Source: a marine gamma proteobacterium HTCC2148
GTDB taxonomy: Bacteria > Pseudomonadota > Gammaproteobacteria > Pseudomonadales > Halieaceae
Length of the DNA: 64,000 nt
Direction: 5' to 3'
NCBI GenBank assembly: GCA_000156295.1
Contig: DS999236.1
Span: forward strand, 1 to 64,000
The notes under the pieces: model-generated
The model's database searches: none
Seen by the model: the letters and a program-made list of their open reading frames with translations, nothing else
What the model was told of the DNA's origin: nothing
In this document: one piece after another, positions 8,194 to 16,755 of the stretch
Numbering within the stretch: the first letter of the stretch is position 1
Layout of the letters: the number at the start of each line of letters is the position of its first letter
Made by a program: the position numbers and the translations under genes

Positions 8194-9399
8194 CTATACC
8201 GCCAGATTATTGACTGACAAAATACCCATCAAAATCGCGATAATAATCACCGCAATAATAAACCCCATGGTGAGGATCAATATCGGCTCCAACAACGCCA
8301 GCCCACGCTTTACGCCGGACTGCACATGGTCATCGAACACTTTTGCCAGCTCCAGTAGCATCTTGTCCAAACTACCGGACTCTTCGCCCACCCTGATCAT
8401 CTGAATAACCATGGGCGTAAACATTTTGCTTTCTTCCAAAGCGATGGACATCCGCTGACCACCCTTCACCGCAGGAGGCAATACTTGCAGCGCGTCGCGT
8501 ATCACACGGTTGTCCACGGTATCGATAGCAATAGAAATGGCTTTTAACAGAGACACTCCATTACCCAATAGAGTTCCCGTCGTTCTGGCAAATTTTGATA
8601 CTTCAAACTCAAACACAATACCGCCAGCCAGGGGCAACCCAAGCATACGCTTGTCTAACGCGGTTCTTCCCTGGTCGGTTGACGACCAGTTGCGAAAAAC
8701 TATTCCGCCTCCAATAATCACGATCAGTAACAGCCAGCCCCAGGACTTGATGAAATCGGCACCGCTCAAAACCATTTGGGTCAACAGCGGCAGGGCTTCA
8801 CCCATATCTTCAAACAAACTCTCAAACTGGGGTACGACAAAGCCCAGCATCAACACGATCGACAAGACGGCCACCACCAGCAAGATCGCCGGATAAATCA
8901 ACGCCGAGACCACACTATCCCGATTGGCTTTGGCATTTTCCAGATACTCAACGAGACGATCCAATACCTCGGACAGCTGACCGCTGGCCTCACCTGAGCG
9001 CACCATGCTGATATAAAACGAGCCGAAGATTTTTTCGTGGGATTGCATTGCAATCGATAAGGCCTTGCCGCCCTTCACTGCCTTGAGGAGGTCATTGAGC
9101 AAAAACTGCATCTGCGGCTGCACAGCCATATCAATTAACACTTTCAGCGCGCGATCCAGTGGCAGTCCAGCGCGCAGCAGCACGGCCAACTCAGAAGTCA
9201 TGGATAACACTTCCTGGCGGCTAGGCGGTTTCCCGACAATCTTTTCAGGATCATCAAGGCTATTGCCCGCCTCCAGTTTCAGCAGCGTTAGACCCTGTGC
9301 GCGCAACTGGCGTGACGCCAACTCCTGGCCACTGGCCTCTACTACACCTTGCCGAGTTTTACCGTCCCGGCCCACTGCCTTGTAGGTAAAGGATGCCAT
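8194..9399 (-). CDS. gspF: Type II secretion inner-membrane platform protein GspF
   Basis: This polytopic inner-membrane protein has 401 residues. It begins MASFTYKAVGRDGKTRQGVVEA, the standard GspF/PilC start. Two repeated cytoplasmic T2SSF domains are joined by membrane helices (SALIYPAILLVVAVLSIVLM and LLLIVIIGGGIVF), with a last helix near the C-terminus (LTMGFIIAVIIIAILMGIL). The conserved MVRSGEASGQL and MIRVGEESGSL motifs mark the two halves. GspF couples the GspE ATPase to pseudopilus assembly. It follows gspE by three bases. Confidence 0.95.
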   Translation of the reverse strand: MASFTYKAVGRDGKTRQGVVEASGQELASRQLRAQGLTLLKLEAGNSLDDPEKIVGKPPSRQEVLSMTSELAVLLRAGLPLDRALKVLIDMAVQPQMQFLLNDLLKAVKGGKALSIAMQSHEKIFGSFYISMVRSGEASGQLSEVLDRLVEYLENAKANRDSVVSALIYPAILLVVAVLSIVLMLGFVVPQFESLFEDMGEALPLLTQMVLSGADFIKSWGWLLLIVIIGGGIVFRNWSSTDQGRTALDKRMLGLPLAGGIVFEFEVSKFARTTGTLLGNGVSLLKAISIAIDTVDNRVIRDALQVLPPAVKGGQRMSIALEESKMFTPMVIQMIRVGEESGSLDKMLLELAKVFDDHVQSGVKRGLALLEPILILTMGFIIAVIIIAILMGILSVNNLAV

Positions 9400-9402
9400 G
9401 TC

Positions 9403-11160
9403 TTAGGCGGACACCTCTTCCAGGGAAATTTCAACAACAGATGCATCAACCAGTGTCTCTGTTTCGCTCTGGTCCTGAGTCACACGCAACAGTTCTTCCA
9501 TGGACGTGCGGCCCGCGGCCACTTTGCGCAGGCCATCTTCGTAGAGCGTTATCATGCCCTGTCTTCGCGCCGCCGCATGCAACACGGTAGCGTCTGCTCC
9601 GTTCATAATCACCCGGTGCATCTCATCGTCCAGCGGGAACAGCTCATGTATCGACGTACGACCGCTGTAGCCTGTTTCCATGCACTCGGAGCAACCTACG
9701 GCCTGATAGACCTCACGTTGGCCTGACGCCAGAAACGGTTCAATGCCCGACCGGGATATCGCTTCCGGCGACAGCTCAACCTTCTCTTTACAGTGCTTAC
9801 ACAGGGTTCGCACCAGTCGCTGAGCCAGCACCCCGTTTACCGAGGATGTAATCAAGTAGCGCTCCACACCCATATCTTCTAATCGAGTAATAGCGCCCGC
9901 GGCAGTATTCGTGTGCAAAGTAGACAGCACGAGGTGACCTGTTAACGCTGACTGAACGCCGATCTGGGCTGTTTCGGTGTCACGCATTTCACCAATCATA
10001 ATGATGTCGGGGTCCTGGCGAAGAATAGAGCGCAGAGATCGGGCGAAGGTCAGTTCAATCTGCGCCTGCACCTGAATTTGGTTGACGCCCTCCAGCTGGT
10101 ATTCCACCGGATCTTCCACAGTAATGATTTTAAGAGATTCGGAATCCAGCGAGGCCAGTGAGGCATAAAGCGTGGTGGTCTTACCTGAACCAGTGGGGCC
10201 AGTCACCAGGAGCACGCCGTGGGGCTTGGCGAGTAGTTCCTGGTATCGCTCCAGGGTATCGGCGCTGAACCCCATATCGGGAAGACTCAGCTGGATACTT
10301 TCCCGGTCCAGCACACGCATCACGATACTCTCGCCATGCACCGTGGGTATCGTCGAAACCCGCAGGTCCAGTTCATGCCCTTTGACTCGGGTCATGATGC
10401 GACCATCCTGGGGCAGTCTTTGCTCGGCGATGTTCATGTGTGACAGCAGTTTAATACGAGACGCGATCGCAGCGGTGAGGCTGGCCGCAGGTGCATCAGC
10501 ATGCTCTTGTAGCACGCCATCGACGCGATAGCGCAACTGCAGGCCGTCCTCAAACGGCTCAATATGGATATCAGAAGCCTGCAAATCAACGGCGCGATGA
10601 ATGATCTGGTTAACCAGGCGAATGACCGGTGCCTCGCTGGCCAGGTCTTTCAGGTGCTCAATAAACTCATCGTCGCTCTGGCCGGCAAACTGGTCATTGA
10701 TACCGTCCTCGTCGCCGTCTTCATCCACCTGCAAATAGAGCTGGAGAGCTCGACTGATATCGGTTTCCAGACCCAGCACGATGTCCACTGGTTTTTCCAG
10801 GGCCATGGTCAATGCTTTGCTGAGGAACGGATCCTGCGGCGTGGCGGCGGCAAACTTCACCGTGTCCTCTGACTGCCTTACAGGCACCACCGCATTGGAA
10901 AACAGGAAGTCTTCAGCAACGCCATCCAGCTTGATTGCCTCTTCGGGATAGTCAGATGCCGCGTAAAGAGGAATATTTAATTGCTGGCTCAACACCTGGG
11001 CAAAATCCAGTTCTGACACCAGACCCAGCTTGATCAGCACCTGACCGAACATCTCACCCATTTCACCCTGCGCTAACAAGGTGCGTTCAACATCGCGCTC
11101 AGAAACCTTACCCTGTTCTACCAGCAGTTCGCCGATTTTTTTCATCGCCCACCCGAGCAT
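9403..11160 (-). CDS. gspE: Type II secretion ATPase GspE
   Basis: GspE is the cytoplasmic ATPase that powers pseudopilus assembly. The 585-residue product has an N-terminal MshEN/T2SSE-N domain. It has Walker A GPTGSGKTT near residue 320, Asp and His boxes (ITVEDPVEYQ, LSTLHTNTAAGAITRL) and Walker B around PDIIMIGEMRDTETA, where Met replaces the usual Ile of GEIRD. A tetracysteine zinc motif (CKHC, then CSEC) is present. An acidic insert (DEDGDEDG) precedes the catalytic domain. It is first in the operon, with a promoter candidate about 50 bases upstream. An alternative start at MKKIGELL (11145) matches the family N-terminus as well or better. Confidence 0.95.
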   Translation of the reverse strand: MLGWAMKKIGELLVEQGKVSERDVERTLLAQGEMGEMFGQVLIKLGLVSELDFAQVLSQQLNIPLYAASDYPEEAIKLDGVAEDFLFSNAVVPVRQSEDTVKFAAATPQDPFLSKALTMALEKPVDIVLGLETDISRALQLYLQVDEDGDEDGINDQFAGQSDDEFIEHLKDLASEAPVIRLVNQIIHRAVDLQASDIHIEPFEDGLQLRYRVDGVLQEHADAPAASLTAAIASRIKLLSHMNIAEQRLPQDGRIMTRVKGHELDLRVSTIPTVHGESIVMRVLDRESIQLSLPDMGFSADTLERYQELLAKPHGVLLVTGPTGSGKTTTLYASLASLDSESLKIITVEDPVEYQLEGVNQIQVQAQIELTFARSLRSILRQDPDIIMIGEMRDTETAQIGVQSALTGHLVLSTLHTNTAAGAITRLEDMGVERYLITSSVNGVLAQRLVRTLCKHCKEKVELSPEAISRSGIEPFLASGQREVYQAVGCSECMETGYSGRTSIHELFPLDDEMHRVIMNGADATVLHAAARRQGMITLYEDGLRKVAAGRTSMEELLRVTQDQSETETLVDASVVEISLEEVSA

Positions 11161-11209
11161 TTACACAAAAATTCAACCGCGTTTCAATGACATACGCCGT
11201 AACAGCGCC

Positions 11210-11237
11210 ATTGTAGCACAGGGTTCGACAGAAAAAG
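11210..11237 (-). promoter_or_regulatory. Candidate promoter of the gsp operon
   Basis: On the minus strand an extended -10 element, TG-C-TACAAT, sits at 11218-11210, about 50 bases before the gspE start. The -35 region is weak (a CTTTTT-type hexamer about 16 bases upstream), as is common for extended -10 promoters. It lies directly after the terminator of the upstream steroid operon, where a new promoter is expected. Confidence 0.45.
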
Positions 11238-11247
11238 GGTGAGAAAG

Positions 11248-11272
11248 TTGCGGAGCCAGAGAGACTCCGCAA
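11248..11272 (-). terminator. Terminator-like hairpin ending the steroid-ring operon
   Basis: A perfect 8-bp stem (TTGCGGAG with CTCCGCAA) encloses a 9-base loop, eight bases past the stop codon of the last thiolase gene. In the direction of transcription it is followed by the T-rich tract CTTTCTC and, after three bases, a run of five T. This fits intrinsic termination between the ~15-kb catabolic operon and gspE. Confidence 0.65.
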
Positions 11273-11280
11273 AGAAAAAT

Positions 11281-12483
11281 TCAGGCGACCTCAAAAAGCC
11301 CCGCTGCGCCCATACCGCCACCGATACACATGGTAATTACCACAAGCTTAGCCCCGCGACGCTTGCCCTCCAGCAACGCATGACCAACCATGCGGGCGCC
11401 GCTCATACCAAAGGGGTGACCGATAGAAATAGAACCGCCGTTAACATTGAGCTTGTCGTTATCGATACCCAATTCGTCACGACAATGGATCACCTGACAG
11501 GCAAAGGCCTCATTCAGTTCCCAAAGATCAATATCAGCTATCGCCAACCCGTGGCGCTTGAGCAATTGGGGCACCGCGAACACCGGACCAATACCCATCT
11601 CATCTGAATGACAGCCAGCAACGGCCAAACCACGATAAATGCCTATGGGTGAAAGCCCTTGCTGCTCGGCCATCTTAGAGTCCATCACCACGCAAGCCGA
11701 TGCACCATCTGATAATTGTGATGAATTGCCCGCGGTGATGAAGCACCCTTCCTTAACCCACTGACCGTCCTTGAACACCGGATCCAGGCCTGCCAGGCTC
11801 TCGATGGTGGTCGAGGGGCGATTGCAATCGTCCCTGTCGACAACAACATCTTCGTAGCTTGTTTCCTTGGTCTCGCGGTTAAAAACGGCCTTGGTCGCGT
11901 TCATTGGCACGATTTCATCATCAAACAAACCCGCCTCTTGGGCCGCGGCGGTGCGCTGCTGGCTTTGGAGAGAATAGCTATCTTGCGCTTCACGGCTGAT
12001 GCCATAGCGGTCAGACACCACCTCGGCCGTTTCCAGCATGGGCATGTAAGCCGTGGGGTCGATAGCAGTGACAGTTTCGGAGACGCTGCGATAAGCGTTT
12101 TTGTGCTTGGTCTGCACCAGCGAAATAGACTCCACCCCGCCCGCCACAGCAATGTCGTATTCGTTGCAGATAATGCTTTTGGCAGCAGTCGCGATTGACA
12201 TCAGCCCCGATGAGCACTGGCGCTCAATGGCCATCCCGGCAACCGAATCCGGCAGTCCTCCGGCAATCCCACTAAGGCGCCCAATATTATAACCCTGGGT
12301 GCCCTGCTGGGCCGCTGCACCAAAAATACAGTCGTTCACTTGTGCAGGGTCTATTCCTGCGCGCTCGACGGCCGCGCGGACCACGTGGCCACCCATGGCC
12401 GGTGCCTCAGTGTTATTGAAACCACCGCGAAATGATTTGGCAAGACCGGTTCTGGCGGTGGATACGATGACAGCTTCTCTCAT
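11281..12483 (-). CDS. Thiolase (acetyl-CoA C-acyltransferase), last gene of the steroid operon
   Basis: This 400-residue thiolase has the nucleophilic Cys in IERQCSSGLMS near residue 90, NEAFA, the His motif IGHPFGMSGAR and the C-terminal Cys motif CIGGGMGAAG. It would cleave a 3-ketoacyl-CoA with CoA. It is a different subfamily from the FadA6-like thiolase in the same operon (which has GLQTMCEGGGQA). The two probably act on different intermediates after ring opening or on side-chain or propionyl products. The exact substrate cannot be read from sequence. It is 29 bases downstream of the ipdF-like gene and followed by a terminator hairpin. Confidence 0.9.
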   Translation of the reverse strand: MREAVIVSTARTGLAKSFRGGFNNTEAPAMGGHVVRAAVERAGIDPAQVNDCIFGAAAQQGTQGYNIGRLSGIAGGLPDSVAGMAIERQCSSGLMSIATAAKSIICNEYDIAVAGGVESISLVQTKHKNAYRSVSETVTAIDPTAYMPMLETAEVVSDRYGISREAQDSYSLQSQQRTAAAQEAGLFDDEIVPMNATKAVFNRETKETSYEDVVVDRDDCNRPSTTIESLAGLDPVFKDGQWVKEGCFITAGNSSQLSDGASACVVMDSKMAEQQGLSPIGIYRGLAVAGCHSDEMGIGPVFAVPQLLKRHGLAIADIDLWELNEAFACQVIHCRDELGIDNDKLNVNGGSISIGHPFGMSGARMVGHALLEGKRRGAKLVVITMCIGGGMGAAGLFEVA

Positions 12484-12512
12484 GGTTTATCTCCGATAAC
12501 TTGTGTCTTTTT

Positions 12513-13304
12513 TCAGGAACGTTGGCTAGAACAGGAGACAATTTCTCCGGTCATGTAGCTTGAATAGTCCGAAGCGAGGAACATCATTACGTTAGCAACT
12601 TCCCAGGCTTCAGCGGCACGACCATAGGCCTCCTTCGACTCCAGTTCAGCCAGCAATTCTTCTGACGCAGACTTGCGCAACATGGGGTGCAGCACGATAG
12701 ATGGCGACACTGCATTAATGCGCACGTTAAACTCTGCCGCTTCCATCGCAGCGCAGCGCGTCAGCGCCATCACGCCGGCCTTTGCCGCTGCATAATGCGC
12801 CTGCTCTTGTTGCGCTCGCCAGCCAAGCACCGAGGCATTATTAACAATAACGCCGCCCTGCCCTCTAGCCTTCATAATCTTCATCATGTATCGGGTCATG
12901 CGCATCGTGCCATTGAGGGTGACATCTATAACCCGATTCCATTCGTCATCTTCCATTTCAATCAGCAGTTTGGACGTTCCAAGACCCGCATTATTGATCA
13001 GGATATCTACCCCATCTGTTTCCGCCTCGGCGAAATCCACCAGGGCTTGCACGTCCTCCTCAACAGCAACGTTACCCACCTTTGCATACACTTGCTGCAG
13101 CCCGGTCTCCTCTCGCAGCTTTGCAACCGCTGCTTCCAGGCGACCCACATGGATGTCGCTCAGTACAATTGCCCTGGCGCCTTCTTCCGCCGCCCTTGTC
13201 GCTGCCGAGAAACCGATCCCCGCGCCAGCGGCCGCAGTAATCAATACGGATTTACCCTTGATCAGACCGTGACCTTGCACATATTCAGGTGCTTTTAAAT
13301 TCAT
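12513..13304 (-). CDS. ipdF: IpdF-like short-chain dehydrogenase of HIP degradation
   Basis: This is an SDR of 263 residues. It has a glycine-rich cofactor motif (TAAAGAGIGFSAA), NNAG, and a catalytic Ser/Tyr/Lys set in NNASVLGWRAQQEQAHYAAAKAG. From memory, the stretches GHGLIKGKSVLITAAAG, VIVNNASVLGWRAQ and EVANVMMFLASDYSSYMTGE closely parallel mycobacterial IpdF (Rv3559c), which oxidises the 5-hydroxy group of the HIC-CoA intermediate. The placement next to a FadE30-like gene also copies the actinobacterial order, which strengthens the call. Confidence 0.85.
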   Translation of the reverse strand: MNLKAPEYVQGHGLIKGKSVLITAAAGAGIGFSAATRAAEEGARAIVLSDIHVGRLEAAVAKLREETGLQQVYAKVGNVAVEEDVQALVDFAEAETDGVDILINNAGLGTSKLLIEMEDDEWNRVIDVTLNGTMRMTRYMMKIMKARGQGGVIVNNASVLGWRAQQEQAHYAAAKAGVMALTRCAAMEAAEFNVRINAVSPSIVLHPMLRKSASEELLAELESKEAYGRAAEAWEVANVMMFLASDYSSYMTGEIVSCSSQRS

Positions 13305-13313
13305 GGATAACCT

Positions 13314-14516
13314 CTATTTCGCCGTCACTCGTGGTTCCTTGGGCATTCCCAGGCCACGCTCGGCGATAATGTTGCGTTGGATTTGATTAGTACCGCCGTA
13401 AATAGTGTCCGAGCGCACAAACAGATACATGGACTGCAAGCGATTAAGTTCGTAGGGGCCATCGTCGAGTATTTCACACTCTGGGCCCATCACATCCATC
13501 GCCAGCTCGCCCAGCCCGCGATGCCAGGTTGCCCAAAACAATTTGTAGATCAGCGCTTCCTTTTGCAATGAACCATCGCTGCCACTCTGGCCCGACAGCA
13601 TGCGCATAGAGTTGTACCGCATAATTTTGAGCTCCGCATGCGCTCTTGCGATGCGCTGGCGAATGATGGGGTCGCGCGCAGCCCCGTTTGTTTTTGCCAG
13701 CGCGACGACTTCATCTAATTCATTCTGAAATTGCATTTGCTGACCTAGAGTGGATACGCCACGCTCAAAACCCAACAACCCCATCGCAACCTTCCAACCA
13801 TCACCGGGGGCGCCAACAATGTCCTGCGCATCACACTCGGCCTCGTCGAAGAAAACTTCATTAAATTCAGACGTGCCGGTGATTTGCTCGATAGGCCGAA
13901 TTTCAACACCGGGCTGATCCATTTTGATCAAGAAAAAACCCAGCCCTTTGTGCGCCACAGAGTCGGGGTCGGTGCGGGCGATCACAAAACAGTAGTCTGC
14001 CTCATGCGCCAGGGACGTCCATACTTTTTGGCCATTAAGAATCCACTGCCCGCGATCTTCATCGAAACGCGCCTTCGTTTTCACATTCGCCAAATCTGAT
14101 CCCGCTCCAGGTTCGGAATACCCCTGGCACCAGAGCTCCTCGCCAGACACAATGCCCGGAAGATACTTCTCTTTTTGCGCCTCTGATCCAAATGCGATAA
14201 GTGTCGGACCAGTGAGGCCCTCACCAATATGCCCCACGCGCCCGGGCGCACCGGCCCTGGCATATTCTTCGAAGAAGATAACCTGTTGCTCAATCGAACA
14301 AGCCCTGCCACCGTGCTCCGCGGGCCAACCAACGCAAGTCCAGCCTCCCTCAGCCAGCTTTTTTTCCCAAGCTTTTCGCTCTTCGGGGTACGTATGCTCA
14401 TCACCGGGACCGCCGCGAAACTTGAGCTTTTCAAATTCACCCGTGAGGTTGGCATTGAGCCAGCCAGCTACTTCGGTGCGAAACTGCTCGTCTTGTGCAC
14501 TGAAACTCAACTTCAT
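13314..14516 (-). CDS. fadE30: FadE30-like acyl-CoA dehydrogenase
   Basis: This is a 400-residue FAD-dependent acyl-CoA dehydrogenase. Landmarks are CQGYSEPGAGSDLANVKT, INGQKVWTSLAHEADYCFVIARTD, QITGTSEFNEVFFD, GFERGVSTLGQQ and DTIYGGTNQIQRNIIAERGLGMP. These closely resemble mycobacterial FadE30, which introduces the first double bond into the propionyl side chain of HIP-CoA. It lies nine bases upstream of ipdF and overlaps the preceding fadE gene by four bases. The family assignment is strong; the substrate follows from the operon context. Confidence 0.85.
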   Translation of the reverse strand: MKLSFSAQDEQFRTEVAGWLNANLTGEFEKLKFRGGPGDEHTYPEERKAWEKKLAEGGWTCVGWPAEHGGRACSIEQQVIFFEEYARAGAPGRVGHIGEGLTGPTLIAFGSEAQKEKYLPGIVSGEELWCQGYSEPGAGSDLANVKTKARFDEDRGQWILNGQKVWTSLAHEADYCFVIARTDPDSVAHKGLGFFLIKMDQPGVEIRPIEQITGTSEFNEVFFDEAECDAQDIVGAPGDGWKVAMGLLGFERGVSTLGQQMQFQNELDEVVALAKTNGAARDPIIRQRIARAHAELKIMRYNSMRMLSGQSGSDGSLQKEALIYKLFWATWHRGLGELAMDVMGPECEILDDGPYELNRLQSMYLFVRSDTIYGGTNQIQRNIIAERGLGMPKEPRVTAK

Positions 14517-15685
14517 GAAACGACTCCCTCATCCAACAATGCCACGGCAATGCGCTCGCGATGCACCGAGCCGCCGCCCAGCATCTGCTCAGACGATTTC
14601 GCTCTTTTAAAGTAGAGGTGCACATCGTATTCCCAGGTAAAACCCACGCCACCAAACAGCTGCATGCTGTCGCCGGCAATCGCGAAGTAAGCGTCGGAAC
14701 AATACGATTTTGCAATACTCGCTGCTTCCGGCAACTCGACAGCCAACTCGCCCCCGAAAAGCGCTTCCTGCGCTACACAGGCGGCATAGTAAATGCCCGA
14801 GCGGGCGACCTCTGTTTGCAACATCATGTCAGCCGCCTTGTGTTTAACCGCCTGGAAGCTGGCGATGGTGCGATTAAACTGCACCCGCTCCGAGGTATAT
14901 TCAACAGTCATATCCAGCAACTGCTGACAGCCACCCACTTGCTCTGCAGCAAGTGCAATCGCAGCCAGATCCAATACTTTCGCCAGTTGACTCCAACCCC
15001 GACCGGCCTCGCCCATGAGTGCTTCAGCGCCGACAGTGACAGAGCTCAAATCGACACTGGCCTGCTTGCGGGCCTGATCCATCGTGGGCAGCCACTCGCT
15101 GGTCACTCCCGCCGTTGCAGCGGGCAAAAGAAACAAGCTAATGCCATCCTCAGCAGTGCTGCCTTCTTCACGAGCAGCAACGATCAATAGCTCAGAGGTA
15201 TGCCCATCAACCACGTAACGATAGTTACCATTGAGCACAAAATCATCACCGCTTCTTTTCCAGGTTGCGGTAATAGCGTCAGCGTTCCAACTACTGCTGC
15301 CGCCATTAAAAGCAACAGTTGCCGTCAACCCGCTCTCACAAAGCTTGCCCAGCCACAGTGACTTCTGCTCCTCAGTACCCGCCACAAGCAGCGCGTTACT
15401 GGCCAGGCAGACCGTTGAAAAAAAAGGTGAACACAGCAAATGCTTTCCCATTTGTTCCATCATGGCCACTACTTCCACGTAGCCAAGACCCATACCGCCA
15501 TAGGCTTCAGGGATATGAATCGCCTGCCAGTACATTTCCCCGCAAATACGCTGCCACAGCGCCGGGTCATAGCCCTGTTCTGTGGCCATCACTTGACGTA
15601 TCGCTTCGCTGCCTGAGACTTCCGCTAAAAATGCCGCCGCCGTGTCGCGGATCATTTCCTGCTCTTCTGTAAACGCAAATTCCAT
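14513..15685 (-). CDS. Acyl-CoA dehydrogenase, partner-subunit type
   Basis: This is a 390-residue acyl-CoA dehydrogenase family protein (MEFAFTEEQEMIRDTAAAFL; FNRTIASFQAVKHKAADMM; LFGGVGFTWEYDVHLYFKRA). The LFGGVGFTWE-DLH-type C-terminus is seen in the subunits that pair as heterotetramers in steroid catabolism (FadE26-27, FadE28-29 and FadE31-32/33 pairs). Its four-base overlap with the FadE30-like gene suggests co-translation and possibly a complex. It may correspond functionally to FadE32 or FadE33, but I cannot assign which. Confidence 0.85.
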   Translation of the reverse strand: MEFAFTEEQEMIRDTAAAFLAEVSGSEAIRQVMATEQGYDPALWQRICGEMYWQAIHIPEAYGGMGLGYVEVVAMMEQMGKHLLCSPFFSTVCLASNALLVAGTEEQKSLWLGKLCESGLTATVAFNGGSSSWNADAITATWKRSGDDFVLNGNYRYVVDGHTSELLIVAAREEGSTAEDGISLFLLPAATAGVTSEWLPTMDQARKQASVDLSSVTVGAEALMGEAGRGWSQLAKVLDLAAIALAAEQVGGCQQLLDMTVEYTSERVQFNRTIASFQAVKHKAADMMLQTEVARSGIYYAACVAQEALFGGELAVELPEAASIAKSYCSDAYFAIAGDSMQLFGGVGFTWEYDVHLYFKRAKSSEQMLGGGSVHRERIAVALLDEGVVS

Positions 15686-15700
15686 AGTGACCTCTTGAGC

Positions 15701-16588
15701 TCAGCTACCCCAGACTTTCTGCGCGGGTACCTCTTGTTCCAGCAATTCTCTCATCGCTGTGCCAATTTCAGCGGGCGCCCACTGTGCACCGCGATCAACA
15801 CCTTCGGTGGTACGCCAGCCATCACAAAGGCAAATACGCCCACCTTCTGCTTCAAATACCCGACCACTGACGTGAGCCGCTTCGGCACTGCCTAGCCAGG
15901 CCAGCAGATTCGATACGTTCTCTGGCGCAAAATGGTCGAAGCTGCCGTCTTCAGGCTTTTTCATGCGTTCTGCCATCTCCGGTACGGCGCTGGTCATGCC
16001 CGTTCTTGCGGAGGGGGCAACGGCGTTAGCGGTAATACCATAACGACCTAGCTCAGCGGCCTGATTCAACGTCAGTGCCGCAATGCCGGCCTTGGCAGAA
16101 GCATAGTTGGACTGGCCGATAGACCCCTGCAAGCCTGCGCCTGAAGTCGTATTAATAATACGTCCGTCAACGGGCTTGCCTTCTTTGGACTGACCGCGCC
16201 AGTAATGCACCGCATGAGAGCTGATACAAAAGTGACCTTTCAGGTGCACTGACATGATGGTGTCCCACTCGGCTTCCGTCATGGAAGCAAACATGCGATC
16301 GCGGTTAACACCGGCATTGTTGAGCACAATATGCAGATCACCAAAGCTGGCAATGGCCTGCTTTACAGCATTGAGGCTATCGTCGTAGTGGGTGATGTCG
16401 GAGCTGTTGACTTCTGCTTTTCCGCCGGCTGCGGTGATTTCGTCAACCACAGCCTGTGCGGCATCGGTGTTGATATCATTAACAATGACGGCACAGCCCT
16501 CAGCGGCAAACACTCGCGCGTGAGCTGCTCCCAGGCCGCCACCGGCGCCGGTGACAATCGCTACCCTTCCTTCAAGAATTCCTGTCAT
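15701..16588 (-). CDS. Short-chain dehydrogenase, 3-hydroxyacyl-CoA dehydrogenase type
   Basis: This SDR of 295 residues has the cofactor motif TGAGGGLGAAH, NNAG and the catalytic set in INTTSGAGLQGSIGQSNYASAKAG. The C-terminal extension (FEAEGGRICLCDGW...) is typical of SDRs related to the Rv3548c/peroxisomal multifunctional-enzyme group that act on hydroxyacyl-CoA thioesters. Within this operon it probably performs the dehydrogenation between a hydratase and a thiolase step. It is separated from fadA6 upstream by the longest gap in the operon, which contains a palindromic repeat. Confidence 0.85.
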   Translation of the reverse strand: MTGILEGRVAIVTGAGGGLGAAHARVFAAEGCAVIVNDINTDAAQAVVDEITAAGGKAEVNSSDITHYDDSLNAVKQAIASFGDLHIVLNNAGVNRDRMFASMTEAEWDTIMSVHLKGHFCISSHAVHYWRGQSKEGKPVDGRIINTTSGAGLQGSIGQSNYASAKAGIAALTLNQAAELGRYGITANAVAPSARTGMTSAVPEMAERMKKPEDGSFDHFAPENVSNLLAWLGSAEAAHVSGRVFEAEGGRICLCDGWRTTEGVDRGAQWAPAEIGTAMRELLEQEVPAQKVWGS

Positions 16589-16649
16589 TTTCTAAGTCCT
16601 ATCTGTGTTCTTGTTTGCTCGCCTGCGGAAGGCAGGAAATGATTACCGG

Positions 16650-16722
16650 ACACGCCGTAAATACTTCCCTGTAGGCTCGGCTGCAGCATCCATGCTGCAG
16701 ACGGTCCGCCCATCACCTCCTA
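16650..16722. repeat. Intergenic palindromic repeat element (REP-like)
   Basis: Between the fadA6-like gene and the downstream SDR gene lies a structured block. Its core at 16681-16700 is a perfect inverted repeat, CTGCAGCA/TGCTGCAG around TCCA. It is flanked by CGTAAATACTTCCCTGTAGGC-like and CGGTCCGCC...CACCTCC arms. The pattern resembles the mobile palindromic units scattered between genes in several marine gammaproteobacteria; that resemblance is from memory and only one copy is present here. It could act as an mRNA stabiliser or partial attenuator inside the operon. Confidence 0.6.
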
Positions 16723-16755
16723 CCTACCACCGGCTGTATCATCTATCCAACTGAT

